A stretch of DNA of 64,000 bases from the NCBI RefSeq assembly GCF_004345365.1, contig NZ_SLVF01000024.1:1-64000 (forward strand), in the 5' to 3' direction. Position numbers and translations under genes: made by a program. The DNA comes from Kribbella sp. VKM Ac-2568 (lineage in GTDB: Bacteria; Actinomycetota; Actinomycetes; Propionibacteriales; Kribbellaceae). This document shows positions 26,726 through 34,851 of this stretch, piece after piece (positions within the stretch are counted from its first letter, which is position 1; every line of letters begins with the position of its first letter). The notes beneath the pieces were generated by a model, which did no database searches, was not told the origin of the DNA, and worked only from the letters and a program-made list of their open reading frames with translations.

Positions 26726-27226
26726 TCAGGACGCGTCGCGCTTGGCCTGGCGGCGGGTGTTGGCGGCTCGGGTGGAGGCGTCTTTCTTCAGGCCGCCGGT
26801 GGTCTTGGTGGCGCGCGGTGGGCTGCTGGTCTTGGTGACAGAGCTGCGCGGTGGGCGGGTGGTGGCCTTGGGGGCGGCGGAGGTCGAGCGTGCGGCTTCG
26901 AGGCGTTCGGCCTTGAGTTCGGCGGCGGCTCGGTTGGCGGCTGCGGCTACCTCGCGGCTCACGCGGGCCAGGGACAGTTCGAAGAGTTCAGCCTTGTCGC
27001 GGTCTCGCTGGTTCTTCGGGTACGAGAAGCCGCGGCCGCCCCGGGGTGCGACTGCGGCGCTGGCACCTCGCCGGTAGTTCTTGACGTACTTCGTCCGCGC
27101 GCGCCGGATCCGTTGGTGCAGGTCCAGGAGTTCGTCTTCGTCGAGGCCCTTCAGGGCGTCGCGTTCGGTCTCCGCGACGAGCAGACGCTCAGCGTCTGTC
27201 AACGAGTTCAGCAGGCGCTGGTTCAT
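26726..27226 (-). CDS. Basic, Lys/Ala/Thr-tailed protein (possible nucleic-acid-associated)
   Basis: 166 residues from ATG 27226 with GGGAGG upstream. The N-terminal ~60 residues (LTDAERLLVAETERDALKGL, DEDELLDLHQRIRRARTKYV) form a helical domain that I have seen only in uncharacterised actinobacterial proteins. The C-terminal half is low-complexity and rich in K, A, T, P and S (PPRSSVTKTSSPPRATKTTG), resembling histone-H1-like tails. DNA or RNA association is inferred from composition only. Confidence 0.6.
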   Translation of the reverse strand: MNQRLLNSLTDAERLLVAETERDALKGLDEDELLDLHQRIRRARTKYVKNYRRGASAAVAPRGGRGFSYPKNQRDRDKAELFELSLARVSREVAAAANRAAAELKAERLEAARSTSAAPKATTRPPRSSVTKTSSPPRATKTTGGLKKDASTRAANTRRQAKRDAS

Positions 27227-27336
27227 GGATGCCTCCCGTGCAGCCGGATTTTCGAGCGTACTGGCTGTGACGATGCCCGTCGAGGGCAAGCCGGCGCGGG
27301 AGCATACTGGGACGACGGCCCGTCCTGGAGGTCATC

Positions 27337-28590
27337 GTGGTCCAGTCCTCAGTGCGAGCGCGGACCTGGGTGCGGGCTCAGCAACGGCCCAGGAGCGTGC
27401 TCTACCTCTCCTCCCCCATCGGGCTCGGGCATGCGCGCCGCGACCTGGCGATCGCGCGGGAGCTGCGCCGGCACCACCCCGACCTGCGGATCGACTGGCT
27501 CACCCAGCATCCGGTGACCAAGGTGCTCGAGGAAGCCGGCGAGAAGGTGCATCCGGCATCGACCTGGCTGGCCAACGAGTCGGCGCATGTCGAGGAGGAG
27601 TCCGGCGAGCACGATCTGCACGCCTTCCAGGCGATCCGGCGGATGGACGAGATCCTGGTCAACAACTTCATGGTCTTCAACGACGTCGTCGAGGACCGGT
27701 ACTACGACCTGGTGGTCGCCGACGAGGCCTGGGACGTCGACTATTTCCTGCACGAGAACCCCGAGCTGAAGCGCTTCGGGTTCGCCTGGATGACGGACTT
27801 CGTCGGCTGGCTGCCGATGCCCGACGGCGGCGAGCCCGAGGAGCGGTTGGCCGCCGACTACAACGCGGAGATGCTCGAGCAGCGCAAGAGATACCGGCGG
27901 CTGCGCGACCGGTCGATCTTCGTCGGCAACCCGGACGACATCGTCGACGACGAGTTCGGTCCCGGCCTGCCGAAGATCCGCGACTGGACCGAGCAGAACT
28001 TCGACTTCGCCGGCTACGTCACCGGCTTCGAACCTCCCGATGAAGAAGAGTGCGCGCGCCTCAGGTCAAACCTTGGCTACCAGGAGGACGACCGACTCTG
28101 CCTCGTGACCGTTGGTGGTTCCGGAGTTGGAGCATCACTCCTGCGCCGCGTGCTGGACGCCGTACCGCGGGCTCGCCGGCTCGTCCCGGAACTCCAGTTC
28201 CTGGTCGTCTGTGGACCTCGGATCGACCCCAGGTCTCTGCCCAGCCGCCGTGGTGTGAAGGTTCGCGGCTACTTGCCCGAGCTCTACCGACACCTGGCCG
28301 CGTGCGACCTCGCGGTAGTACAAGGCGGTCTCACGACCTGCATGGAGCTCACGGCGAACCGCAGGCCGTTCCTCTACATCCCCCTTCAGAATCACTTCGA
28401 GCAGAACCTCCACGTTCGTCACAGGCTCGACCGGTACGGCGCCGGCCGCTGCCTGACGTATGCCGAAGCCCGTGACCCCGACGCGTTCGCCGAGGCAATC
28501 GCCAAGGAGGTATGTCGCGAGGTGGACTACCGCCCGGTCGAGACCGACGGCGCGGCGCGTGCTGCCGCGATGCTGGCGGAGCTGTTCTGA
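27337..28590 (+). CDS. MGT/UGT-like glycosyltransferase (GT1/GT28 type)
   Basis: 417 residues from GTG 27337 with TGGAGG upstream. It has the two-Rossmann GT-B layout: SSPIGLGHARRDLAIARELR near the N-terminus and, in the C-terminal donor half, LVTVGGSGVGASLLRRVLDA and LAACDLAVVQGGLTTCMELT with PFLYIPLQNHFEQNLHV, the nucleotide-sugar site of MGT/MurG-like enzymes. Acceptor unknown. Its stop overlaps the next start (TGATG), so it is coupled to an alpha/beta hydrolase. Confidence 0.8.
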   Translation: MVQSSVRARTWVRAQQRPRSVLYLSSPIGLGHARRDLAIARELRRHHPDLRIDWLTQHPVTKVLEEAGEKVHPASTWLANESAHVEEESGEHDLHAFQAIRRMDEILVNNFMVFNDVVEDRYYDLVVADEAWDVDYFLHENPELKRFGFAWMTDFVGWLPMPDGGEPEERLAADYNAEMLEQRKRYRRLRDRSIFVGNPDDIVDDEFGPGLPKIRDWTEQNFDFAGYVTGFEPPDEEECARLRSNLGYQEDDRLCLVTVGGSGVGASLLRRVLDAVPRARRLVPELQFLVVCGPRIDPRSLPSRRGVKVRGYLPELYRHLAACDLAVVQGGLTTCMELTANRRPFLYIPLQNHFEQNLHVRHRLDRYGAGRCLTYAEARDPDAFAEAIAKEVCREVDYRPVETDGAARAAAMLAELF

Positions 28591-29468
28591 TGCGCGCGCT
28601 GGCCCCGTCCACCAACGGGTACGTCGAGCGTGACGGCGTCCGCGTGTACTACGAGACGTACGGCGACGGGGATCCCACGGTGTTCCTGCTGATGCCGGAC
28701 CTCATCGTGCAGTCGCAAGCCTGGAAGGCTCAGGTGCCCTTCCTCGCAAGGCACTACCGCGTCGTCGTGATCGATCCCCGTGGCAACGGCAAGTCCGACT
28801 CGCCGGGGAGTCCCGAGTTGTTCTCGACTCGCCAGTTCATCGATGACGCCTGGGCGGTGCTGGACAGGATCGAGGTGGAACAGGCCGTTCTGGTGGGCCT
28901 GTGCACCGGCGCCGGCCACGCGGTGATGATGGCCGCGGAGGCCCCGAGCCGAGTGCTCGGAGTGTGCGCGATCAACCCCGGCTTGGCCCTGTCGCCGCCG
29001 CATCCCTTCAAGGTCGCCCATGACTTCGACGCGGTACTGGACAGCGACGACGGGTGGAACAAGCTGAACCGTCACTACTGGCGGCGCGACTGGCCCGGGT
29101 TCGCCCGCTTCTTCTTCGGCGAGATGTTCCCCGAGCCGCACTCGACCAAGCAGTTGGAGGACTGCGTCACCTGGGCCTGCGGAACAACCGTGGACGCGAT
29201 GCTGGCCGAGGCGGATGCCCCGGCCAGTACGCAGTACGACGCGGCTGACATCTGCGGGCAGGTGACTTGCCCGGTGCTCGTCATCACGGGATCCGAAGAT
29301 CACTGCCAATCACCCGAGCGAGGCCGTAAGGTCACCGAACTGACCGGCGGCGACCTCGTCGTCATCGAAGGCGCCGGTCATCTCCCTCAGGCGCGCGACC
29401 CGGTCAAGGTCAATCTCCTGCTCCGCGACTTCGTCCGCCGAGTAGGTACTAGGCCCCGCACAACCTGA
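28590..29468 (+). CDS. Alpha/beta hydrolase with Cys at the nucleophile position
   Basis: 292 residues; ATG 28590 shares bases with the glycosyltransferase stop codon (TGATG). It is a typical alpha/beta hydrolase: RHYRVVVIDPRGNGKSD, then the elbow VGLCTGAGHAVMMAAEAP, a late Asp in ITGSEDHCQSPERG and His in IEGAGHLPQARDP. The elbow reads G-L-C-T-G, so Cys replaces the usual Ser. Cys nucleophiles occur in dienelactone hydrolases, so it may still be active. It probably works on the same molecule as the coupled glycosyltransferase. Confidence 0.8.
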   Translation: MRALAPSTNGYVERDGVRVYYETYGDGDPTVFLLMPDLIVQSQAWKAQVPFLARHYRVVVIDPRGNGKSDSPGSPELFSTRQFIDDAWAVLDRIEVEQAVLVGLCTGAGHAVMMAAEAPSRVLGVCAINPGLALSPPHPFKVAHDFDAVLDSDDGWNKLNRHYWRRDWPGFARFFFGEMFPEPHSTKQLEDCVTWACGTTVDAMLAEADAPASTQYDAADICGQVTCPVLVITGSEDHCQSPERGRKVTELTGGDLVVIEGAGHLPQARDPVKVNLLLRDFVRRVGTRPRTT

Positions 29469-29548
29469 AACCCCGGAGAAATGAAGAAGCGCACCAGCAA
29501 TTCGGCTGATGCGCGGAAAGTCGCTCGAAGATCTAGACCGGATGCAGC

Positions 29549-29567
29549 GGTCAGGTTTATCCTGACC
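29549..29567. promoter_or_regulatory. Perfect palindrome at the aldo-keto reductase start
   Basis: GGTCAGG-TTTAT-CCTGACC (7-bp perfect arms) ends two bases before the ATG at 29570. No strong ribosome binding site fits between, so the transcript may be leaderless or this may be an operator over the promoter. Confidence 0.5.
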
Positions 29568-29569
29568 AA

Positions 29570-30586
29570 ATGCATAGAACAGACTTGAACACAGATCTCC
29601 CCTCAACCATAACATCAAACAATTCGGATCGCAAGTCCGCCGCTTCGGCCGGGACCTGGAGGCTCGGCGACCTGTCGGTGAACCGGCTCGGCTTCGGCGC
29701 CAAGCGCCTCGCCGGAAGCGGAAACGGCAGCGGCAGCGAGGGCACTGGAGCCGGCCGGGTGTCGGTCGCGGACCAGGAGCGGATGGTCGGGTTGTTGCGG
29801 CAGGCGGTGGAACTCGGGGTGAATCACCTCGACACGGCCGCGTTCTATCCGTCGTTCAAGCAGGATCGACCCGGCAATCACTTCAGCCCGCTGAATCCGA
29901 ACGGGCCGAGCAATCAGTTCACCGGCCTGAACATGGCCAATGAGGTGATCCGAGAGGCGCTGGCGCCGTACCCGGACGACCTGGTGATCGCCACGAAGGT
30001 AGGGCCGCTCGAGGGTGGCCTCGCCCGGCCCGACCAACTCCGCGGACTCGTCGAGGAGAACCTCCGCCAACTCGAGCTCGACACCCTCGATGTGGTCTAC
30101 CTGCGCCAGCACGGGCTCGACTCGATCGCCGAGCACTTCTTAGTACTGGCCGAGCTCCGCGAGCAGGGGATGATCCGGCACCTCGGGCTGTCGAACGTCC
30201 GGCTGCAGCACCTCGCGCAGGCTCAGGAGATCGCGCCGGTGGTCGCGGTACAGAACCGGTACGGCGTGGGGTTCGGGCGGGTCAACGACGAGATCCTCCG
30301 GGTCTGCGGTGAGCAGGGCATCGCGTTCGTGCCGTTCTTCGCCGTCACCGCCACCGGTCGCGAGGCCGGCGGTGTCGCCGCGTCCGACCCGGTGCTCGCC
30401 ATCGCTCGCGAGCACGGAGCGACGCCTGCCCAGATCCGGATCGCGTGGACCCTCGCCCAGGGCCCGCACGTGCTGGCCATTCCCGGCACCGGCAACCCCG
30501 CCCACCTGACCGAGAACCTGGCCGCCGCCGACATCCACCTCTCCCCCGCCCAGCTAGCCACCCTCGACGCCAGCCCCAGCGAGTAG
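29570..30586 (+). CDS. Aldo/keto reductase
   Basis: 338 residues. A 25-residue polar N-terminus is followed by the (beta/alpha)8 barrel: WRLGDLSVNRLGFGAKRLAG, VNHLDTAAFYPSF (catalytic Asp and Tyr), LVIATKVGP (Lys) and DVVYLRQHGLDS, where the usual catalytic His is replaced in an L-R-Q-H-G context. QIRIAWTLAQGPHVLAIPGT is the NADPH-binding end. Homologues reduce aldehydes or ketones with NADPH. No pathway neighbour. The start could be later, but the palindrome ends at the first ATG. Confidence 0.85.
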   Translation: MHRTDLNTDLPSTITSNNSDRKSAASAGTWRLGDLSVNRLGFGAKRLAGSGNGSGSEGTGAGRVSVADQERMVGLLRQAVELGVNHLDTAAFYPSFKQDRPGNHFSPLNPNGPSNQFTGLNMANEVIREALAPYPDDLVIATKVGPLEGGLARPDQLRGLVEENLRQLELDTLDVVYLRQHGLDSIAEHFLVLAELREQGMIRHLGLSNVRLQHLAQAQEIAPVVAVQNRYGVGFGRVNDEILRVCGEQGIAFVPFFAVTATGREAGGVAASDPVLAIAREHGATPAQIRIAWTLAQGPHVLAIPGTGNPAHLTENLAAADIHLSPAQLATLDASPSE

Positions 30587-30634
30587 TCCGCAGGGTGATG
30601 CGGCCAGCCCGTTAGGCGCGCAGACTGAGCTGAG

Positions 30635-30655
30635 AACCCGCCTGTACTGCGGGTT
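30635..30655. terminator. Hairpin after the aldo-keto reductase gene
   Basis: AACCCGC-CTGTACT-GCGGGTT is a perfect 7-bp stem about 50 bases past the stop codon; a second stronger hairpin follows. Confidence 0.55.
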
Positions 30656-30669
30656 GCATGCCAACTAGT

Positions 30670-30706
30670 TCGGGCAGTCGCCGCTGGGGAGGTAGCGACT
30701 GCCCGA
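30670..30706. terminator. Second hairpin, 12-bp perfect stem
   Basis: TCGGGCAGTCGC (30670-30681) pairs perfectly with GCGACTGCCCGA (30695-30706) around a 13-base loop. It lies between the aldo-keto reductase gene and the next lipoprotein gene and probably terminates transcription. Confidence 0.7.
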
Positions 30707-30805
30707 CAGGGCCCACTGAGGACGGGCCACTCACGGGGAGAGCGCTGACGGATCGGCAGTTTGCCGACCCGTTGGCGGAGCATCACCCAGAGGGAGGGCA
30801 CAGCG

Positions 30806-31996
30806 ATGACTGTGCGCACGAAGGGATCACCTCGCAGGCCGATGCTCGCCATCCTGGCTGCAGTCGCGGTGGTGGCGGTCGGCGGCTGCGACAGCGAGCC
30901 GTACTCAGCCGATCCGACCGCCCGCGGATCGGCGTCCTCATCGGCGTCGAGTACGCCGGGAGTGGCGCGGGATCTCGTCCGAATCCGCTACGAGGAGGTC
31001 ACCGAGTCCGACGCCGGGGCGGTCGAGATCATTGCTGACGGCAACCGTAGGTACCGGATGACGGTCTACACCGGTCCGGAGGCCGGGTCATTCCAGGTGT
31101 GGGACGGAGGGACGATCCTGACCTACAACCCTCACGACGCCCCGAAGTACCAGCGACAGGAGCACCCCAGCCAGGACGAGTTCCCCAGGCCGACCTTCTT
31201 CTTCACCGAAGGGACGGAGGCGTTTCGCAAGACCTGCCCGAACGCCCGCCGGCTGGGCTCGAAGACGGTGCACGGCAGGAGCGCGGTGCGGTACGCCTGC
31301 GACAAGGTCGTGCCGGAACCAACGGCACCCGAAGAGCCCATGGACGCACGGGAGATCGCCTTGGACGAGCAGACCGGCCTGATGCTGGAGGACGGTCCGT
31401 ACGTCCCGACCGAGGTGACCTTCGGCCCGCCGATCAAGGCCGACACCTTCTCCACCAGCCTGCCGCCAGGCGCCGCGGAGACGGAGACACCACCACCTGA
31501 CGGTGAGGAGACGACAGAAGGCGCGCTCGGAGGTTTCCTGCTTCCGGCGGTCGGCGGCGGCCACCTCGACGCCGCGTCGTACCGGGGCAAGCCTGTTGTT
31601 GTGGTGACGGGACCTGCCGACGGGATCAGGACGGAGATCGCTCGGCTGTTGCCGATGACGGCCGGTGGCAGGAAGCCCGCGGTGATCGGACTGCTGATCG
31701 CGATCCCACCCAGCGACTGGAAGGGTTCGCTGCTGAATCCGGCCGATGTGACGGCCTTCGTGGACTCGGTCAACAAGACCTCAGGGCGGTTCGCGGTACC
31801 GGTCGGCATCGATGTCAAAGGGGCCGCCGGATATTCGATGACGGGCGGCATCCCGGAGATGCCGCCCACCGAGCCGGGCTACGAGACCTCGGTGGCGATC
31901 GCGATGGTGAACTCGATCGGCGACCTGGCCCGCGTCACGCTCGCCGACCAGGTCGACGACGCTCAGTTGCGCAACTGGCTGGCCGGACTCTCGTGA
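30806..31996 (+). CDS. LolA-like secreted lipoprotein with C-terminal thioredoxin-like half
   Basis: 396 residues from ATG 30806 with GGGAGGG upstream. The signal peptide ends in the lipobox VAVGGC. The N-terminal ~200 residues (RIRYEEVTESDAGAVEIIAD, FQVWDGGTILTYNP, DEQTGLMLEDG) resemble the LolA/LppX-type half-barrel of MucB/RseB-like or sigma-linked lipoproteins. After an acidic linker (ETETPPPDGEETTEG) comes a segment shaped like a redoxin (LDAASYRGKPVVVVTG ... GIPEMPPTEPGYET) but without a C-x-x-C. Function unknown. Confidence 0.65.
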   Translation: MTVRTKGSPRRPMLAILAAVAVVAVGGCDSEPYSADPTARGSASSSASSTPGVARDLVRIRYEEVTESDAGAVEIIADGNRRYRMTVYTGPEAGSFQVWDGGTILTYNPHDAPKYQRQEHPSQDEFPRPTFFFTEGTEAFRKTCPNARRLGSKTVHGRSAVRYACDKVVPEPTAPEEPMDAREIALDEQTGLMLEDGPYVPTEVTFGPPIKADTFSTSLPPGAAETETPPPDGEETTEGALGGFLLPAVGGGHLDAASYRGKPVVVVTGPADGIRTEIARLLPMTAGGRKPAVIGLLIAIPPSDWKGSLLNPADVTAFVDSVNKTSGRFAVPVGIDVKGAAGYSMTGGIPEMPPTEPGYETSVAIAMVNSIGDLARVTLADQVDDAQLRNWLAGLS

Positions 31997-32105
31997 TCAG
32001 GCGCCCCAGAAGTCGTCGTCGGCCTTCTGATCACCGGAGAAGAGCCATACCTCGACGATCTGACCGTCGGCCTCTGGGCGGCGCTCAACACCGGCCGCGG
32101 TCATC
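31997..32105 (-). pseudogene. SnoaL/NTF2-like C-terminal remnant
   Basis: The minus frame gives EADGQIVEVWLFSGDQKADD followed by DFWGA and stop. D-G-(K/Q)-I-V-E-V-W is the last strand of NTF2/SnoaL-like proteins. Only about 35 residues are present, so this is the tail of a deleted gene. Its stop codon abuts the stop of the lipoprotein gene. Confidence 0.45.
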
Positions 32106-32118
32106 CGAACCCGTCACC

Positions 32119-32898
32119 CTAACTACCTGACCGGAAGAAGCCCTTCAAGGCATCGACCAGCACGTCCTGGGAGACCTGGTGGAACTGGCCGTCCAGCGCG
32201 GCCAGCCGGGCATTGGGGAGGGTGGCGGCAGTGGTTGCCACCGCGGACTGCATCCAGGCGGGGCTGCCGGTGCTGTGGATGGCGAGGGTTTCGGTGGAGA
32301 TCTTGCTCAGCAGGTCCGTCGGGAGCGAACTGTCGCCCATCTGGAGGGCGTCGTAGACGAGGGTGGCCGCCATGGCTTCGAGGGCGGTCCACATGGGCGT
32401 GCCCTTGAAGCCGTCGACCATCTCCTGGGGCTGGCCGACTGCCTCGACCATGAAGAGTTCGGCGGCGCCGCCCGGGTTGCCGGTGGCGATGAACTCCCGG
32501 AGGCGCTCGAGGTAGCGATCCGGTGCCGGCGGCGCGCCCTCGACGCGGAACGGCGGCTCCATCACGGCCAGTTTGTCGAAGGGGACGCCTGCCGCGACCG
32601 CCCTGAAGAGCAGCATCACGCCCGACGAGTCGGCCGACGCGTAGATGGCGCCGGTCACTTCGCGGAGGGCCGCCAGGTCCTCGATCTCCCGCTCGACCGT
32701 GTACGGCGCGGTGTCGGTGCTGTCGCCGCGACCACGCCGGTCGTAGGTGACCACGGTGAAGTCCGGGGACAGCGCGGTCGCCAGCGGTTCGTAGTACGAG
32801 CGGTCGGTGAAGGCGCCGGCGATCAGGATCAGCCCGGGACCACTGCCGAAGGTGTCGGACGCGATCGAGGTGCCATCCCTGGAGCTGACCTTGTTCAT
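32119..32898 (-). CDS. Alpha/beta hydrolase
   Basis: 259 residues from ATG 32898. SSRDGTSIASDTFGSGPGLI begins the fold. DRRGRGDSTDTAPYTVEREI is the strand 4 region, the elbow reads YASADSSGVMLLFRAV (Ser), and the C-terminal LDGQFHQVSQDVLVDALKGF carries the His. The order is that of small esterase/haloperoxidase-like hydrolases found beside LysR or TetR regulators. It is divergent from the LysR gene, with a 220-base spacer. Confidence 0.75.
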   Translation of the reverse strand: MNKVSSRDGTSIASDTFGSGPGLILIAGAFTDRSYYEPLATALSPDFTVVTYDRRGRGDSTDTAPYTVEREIEDLAALREVTGAIYASADSSGVMLLFRAVAAGVPFDKLAVMEPPFRVEGAPPAPDRYLERLREFIATGNPGGAAELFMVEAVGQPQEMVDGFKGTPMWTALEAMAATLVYDALQMGDSSLPTDLLSKISTETLAIHSTGSPAWMQSAVATTAATLPNARLAALDGQFHQVSQDVLVDALKGFFRSGS

Positions 32899-33050
32899 GA
32901 TGCTCGCCTTCCCATCAGTGCGGTGATCTTGCCAACGCGTCGAACGAGCACCTCCGACTTCGATCACCTTGCACTGTGACGTGGGTCACACCGAATCGCG
33001 ACCCGCCCGGGATCTACCCCTACCTCGCCAAGCCACGTAGTGTTGGATTA

Positions 33051-33058
33051 TGTATACA
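33051..33058. promoter_or_regulatory. GTATAC-type palindrome upstream of the LysR gene
   Basis: TGTATACA is a perfect 8-bp palindrome within TTATGTATACAGACG, and GGTATGCCG follows ten bases later. It lies 64 bases before the LysR start and shares its half-site with motifs upstream of other genes in this locus (44225, 46799, 46901, 59778). Confidence 0.4.
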
Positions 33059-33121
33059 GACGAACGGTATGCCGTCGGCGCTCCTGTCGGCGTCCCGCCG
33101 CGGAAGCGAGGCTGATCCGCC

Positions 33122-34072
33122 ATGCTGCTGCGTCAGCTCGAGTACCTCGTCTCGCTCGCCCGGGAGCGGCACTTCGCCCGCGCGGCCGACGCCTGCTACG
33201 TCTCCCAGCCGTCGTTGTCCGCCGCGATCCGCAAGCTCGAGCAGGAGCTCGACGTGCCGATCGTCCGGCGCGGCCGGCGGTTCGAGGGCCTCACCCCAGA
33301 AGGCGAACGAGTGCTCCTCTGGGCACAGCGGATCCTCGCCGAGCGGGACGCGCTCAGGCACGAGTTGTCGGTGATGCGAGGCGGTCTGACCGGCACCCTG
33401 CGACTCGGGGCGATCCCGACCGCGATGCCGGTCGTCTCCCTGCTGACCACGCCCTTCTGCGAGCGCCATACCCAGGCGCGCGTCACCCTGGAGTCGCTCT
33501 CGTCCCGCGACATCACCCAGAAGCTGGCCGAGTTCGAACTCGACGTGGCGATGACGTACCTCGACGACGACACCCTCGGCCAGGTCCGCAAGACCCCCTT
33601 GTACGAGGAGCGCTACCTGCTGCTGACTCCTGAGGACGGCGACCTCGCGGAGTTGCCGGTGGCAACGTGGGCGCAGGTGTCGGAACAACCCCTCTGCCTG
33701 CTGTCACCGCAGATGCGGAACCGCCGGATCATGAACGGCTACTTCACCGACGACGGCGTGACGGCCACGCCCGCGATCGAGAGTGACACCGTCAGCGGGC
33801 TGTACAGCCACCTCCGCGGCAACCACTGGTCGACGGTGATCTCGCACGCGTGGCTGCACATGTTCGGCGTACCGGCGGGCATGCGAGTGGTACCGCTGAA
33901 GAGCCCCGCGCACGGACCTCGCGTCGGCCTGGTGATCGCCGCGAGAAGCCCCGAGCCGGTCCTCGCCCGAGCGCTGCTGGACGTCGCCCGCCAGGCCGGG
34001 GTACACACCGCTCTGGACGAGTTGCTCGACGTCCATCTGATGAGTTCCGGCTGTTCCGCGCAGTTCAACTGA
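33122..34072 (+). CDS. LysR-family regulator, next to formate dehydrogenase remnant
   Basis: 316 residues. The N-terminal HTH is clear: MLLRQLEYLVSLARERHFAR, then YVSQPSLSAAIRKLEQEL. The ligand domain follows (LTGTLRLGAIPTAMPVVSLL, FELDVAMTYLDDDTLGQVRK). It reads toward a formate dehydrogenase remnant 100 bases downstream. LysR genes of this type often sit beside NAD-formate dehydrogenase genes in actinobacteria, so it probably controlled formate oxidation or the wider acid-catabolism locus. Its effector would be a small carboxylate. Confidence 0.9.
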   Translation: MLLRQLEYLVSLARERHFARAADACYVSQPSLSAAIRKLEQELDVPIVRRGRRFEGLTPEGERVLLWAQRILAERDALRHELSVMRGGLTGTLRLGAIPTAMPVVSLLTTPFCERHTQARVTLESLSSRDITQKLAEFELDVAMTYLDDDTLGQVRKTPLYEERYLLLTPEDGDLAELPVATWAQVSEQPLCLLSPQMRNRRIMNGYFTDDGVTATPAIESDTVSGLYSHLRGNHWSTVISHAWLHMFGVPAGMRVVPLKSPAHGPRVGLVIAARSPEPVLARALLDVARQAGVHTALDELLDVHLMSSGCSAQFN

Positions 34073-34176
34073 TAGCGCGGCCCTATCCCGACATAGCCGG
34101 CAAGTCTTTGACCGCCATGAGCGGGGCGAGCACCGTTGACAGGGACGAAACCGCTTCAGACGAGGAGCTGCCCATC

Positions 34177-34328
34177 ATGGCAAAGGTCCTGTGTGTGCTG
34201 TACGACGACCCCAGACACGGGTACCCCACCAGCTACGCGCGCGACGACATCGCCACCATCGAGTCCTACCTCGGCAGCCGTTCTGGCGCCTACATCACCG
34301 CCTGGCCGGCGCGGGCGCCCACTCGTAG
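34177..34328 (+). pseudogene. fdh: NAD-dependent formate dehydrogenase remnant (both ends only)
   Basis: ATG 34177, with GAGGAG upstream, begins MAKVLCVLYDDPRHGYPTSY followed by ARDDIATIE, which is the N-terminus of NAD-formate dehydrogenases. After about 33 codons homology stops. At 34302-34325 another frame reads LAGAGAHS and then TAG, matching the family's C-terminal L-A-G-x-G-A-H-S-Y block. Roughly 340 of the ~390 internal codons are therefore missing, and the two ends are out of frame with each other. The frame from the ATG itself runs on to 34362. The enzyme, which oxidises formate to CO2 and makes NADH, cannot be produced here. Confidence 0.7.
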
Positions 34329-34432
34329 TCCACCAGATAGCCCTGAGGAGCTCGCCCTGTAAGCGGGATCACGGTCGACGTAACCGGGATCACGTGAGAC
34401 GCGGGCATAACCGGTGAGTACGGCTGGTTGAA

Positions 34433-34443
34433 TGTATGCAGTA
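34433..34443. promoter_or_regulatory. TGTATGCAGTA motif upstream of a small gene
   Basis: TGTATGCAGTA is identical to the first part of the motif at 44313-44323, in front of another gene of this locus. It lies 53 bases before the small gene at 34496. Confidence 0.35.
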
Positions 34444-34495
34444 GCCAGTATTTCCAGAAAGTCTCCGGCGGCAGAGCCGGAGCGGAGAGGGAGAA

Positions 34496-34663
34496 ATGAT
34501 CTTCACCCGTAGGTTCGGCGCTCTGGCGGCTCGTCCGCAGTTCCCGGACGCACCGGAGCTGCAGCAGGAGCTGGACATCGACGTCGACCTGAAGCAGCAC
34601 GACGACAAGGACGGCAACCAGCCCGCCGACGGCGACCGCACGCGCGAGACGACGGCCGCCTGA
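34496..34663 (+). CDS. Small acidic protein of unknown function (55 aa)
   Basis: 55 codons from ATG 34496 with a strong purine-rich ribosome binding site (GGAGAGGGAGAA). The peptide starts MIFTRRFGALAARPQFPDAP, then an acidic stretch LQQELDIDVDLKQHDDKDG and a polar tail. It has no signal peptide, Cys or known motif. It sits between the formate dehydrogenase remnant and the GntR regulator and may belong to the same regulon given the motif upstream. Confidence 0.45.
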   Translation: MIFTRRFGALAARPQFPDAPELQQELDIDVDLKQHDDKDGNQPADGDRTRETTAA

Positions 34664-34796
34664 CCCTCGCCCGAACGGGTGCTCCGGACAACTGTGTCGC
34701 AGCGACGGGACACCAGGAACTCCGGCTCCACGGCGGCGGACTCCCCGCGGAACGGAATTCCAGGGATCCGGAGCACCGGAAACAGGCGATTCACCC

Positions 34797-34829
34797 TCGG
34801 CACTTGGTAGACTGTCTACCAAGTGCCGA
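34797..34829. promoter_or_regulatory. 33-bp perfect palindrome upstream of gntR
   Basis: The left arm TCGGCACTTGGTAGAC (34797-34812) and the right arm GTCTACCAAGTGCCGA (34814-34829) are exact reverse complements around a single T. The core T-x-GT-x(n)-AC-x-A fits operators of FadR-type GntR regulators. It ends 22 bases before the gntR start, so autoregulation is likely. Confidence 0.7.
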
Positions 34830-34851
34830 CATGTTTTTCGGGAAGGACCTC

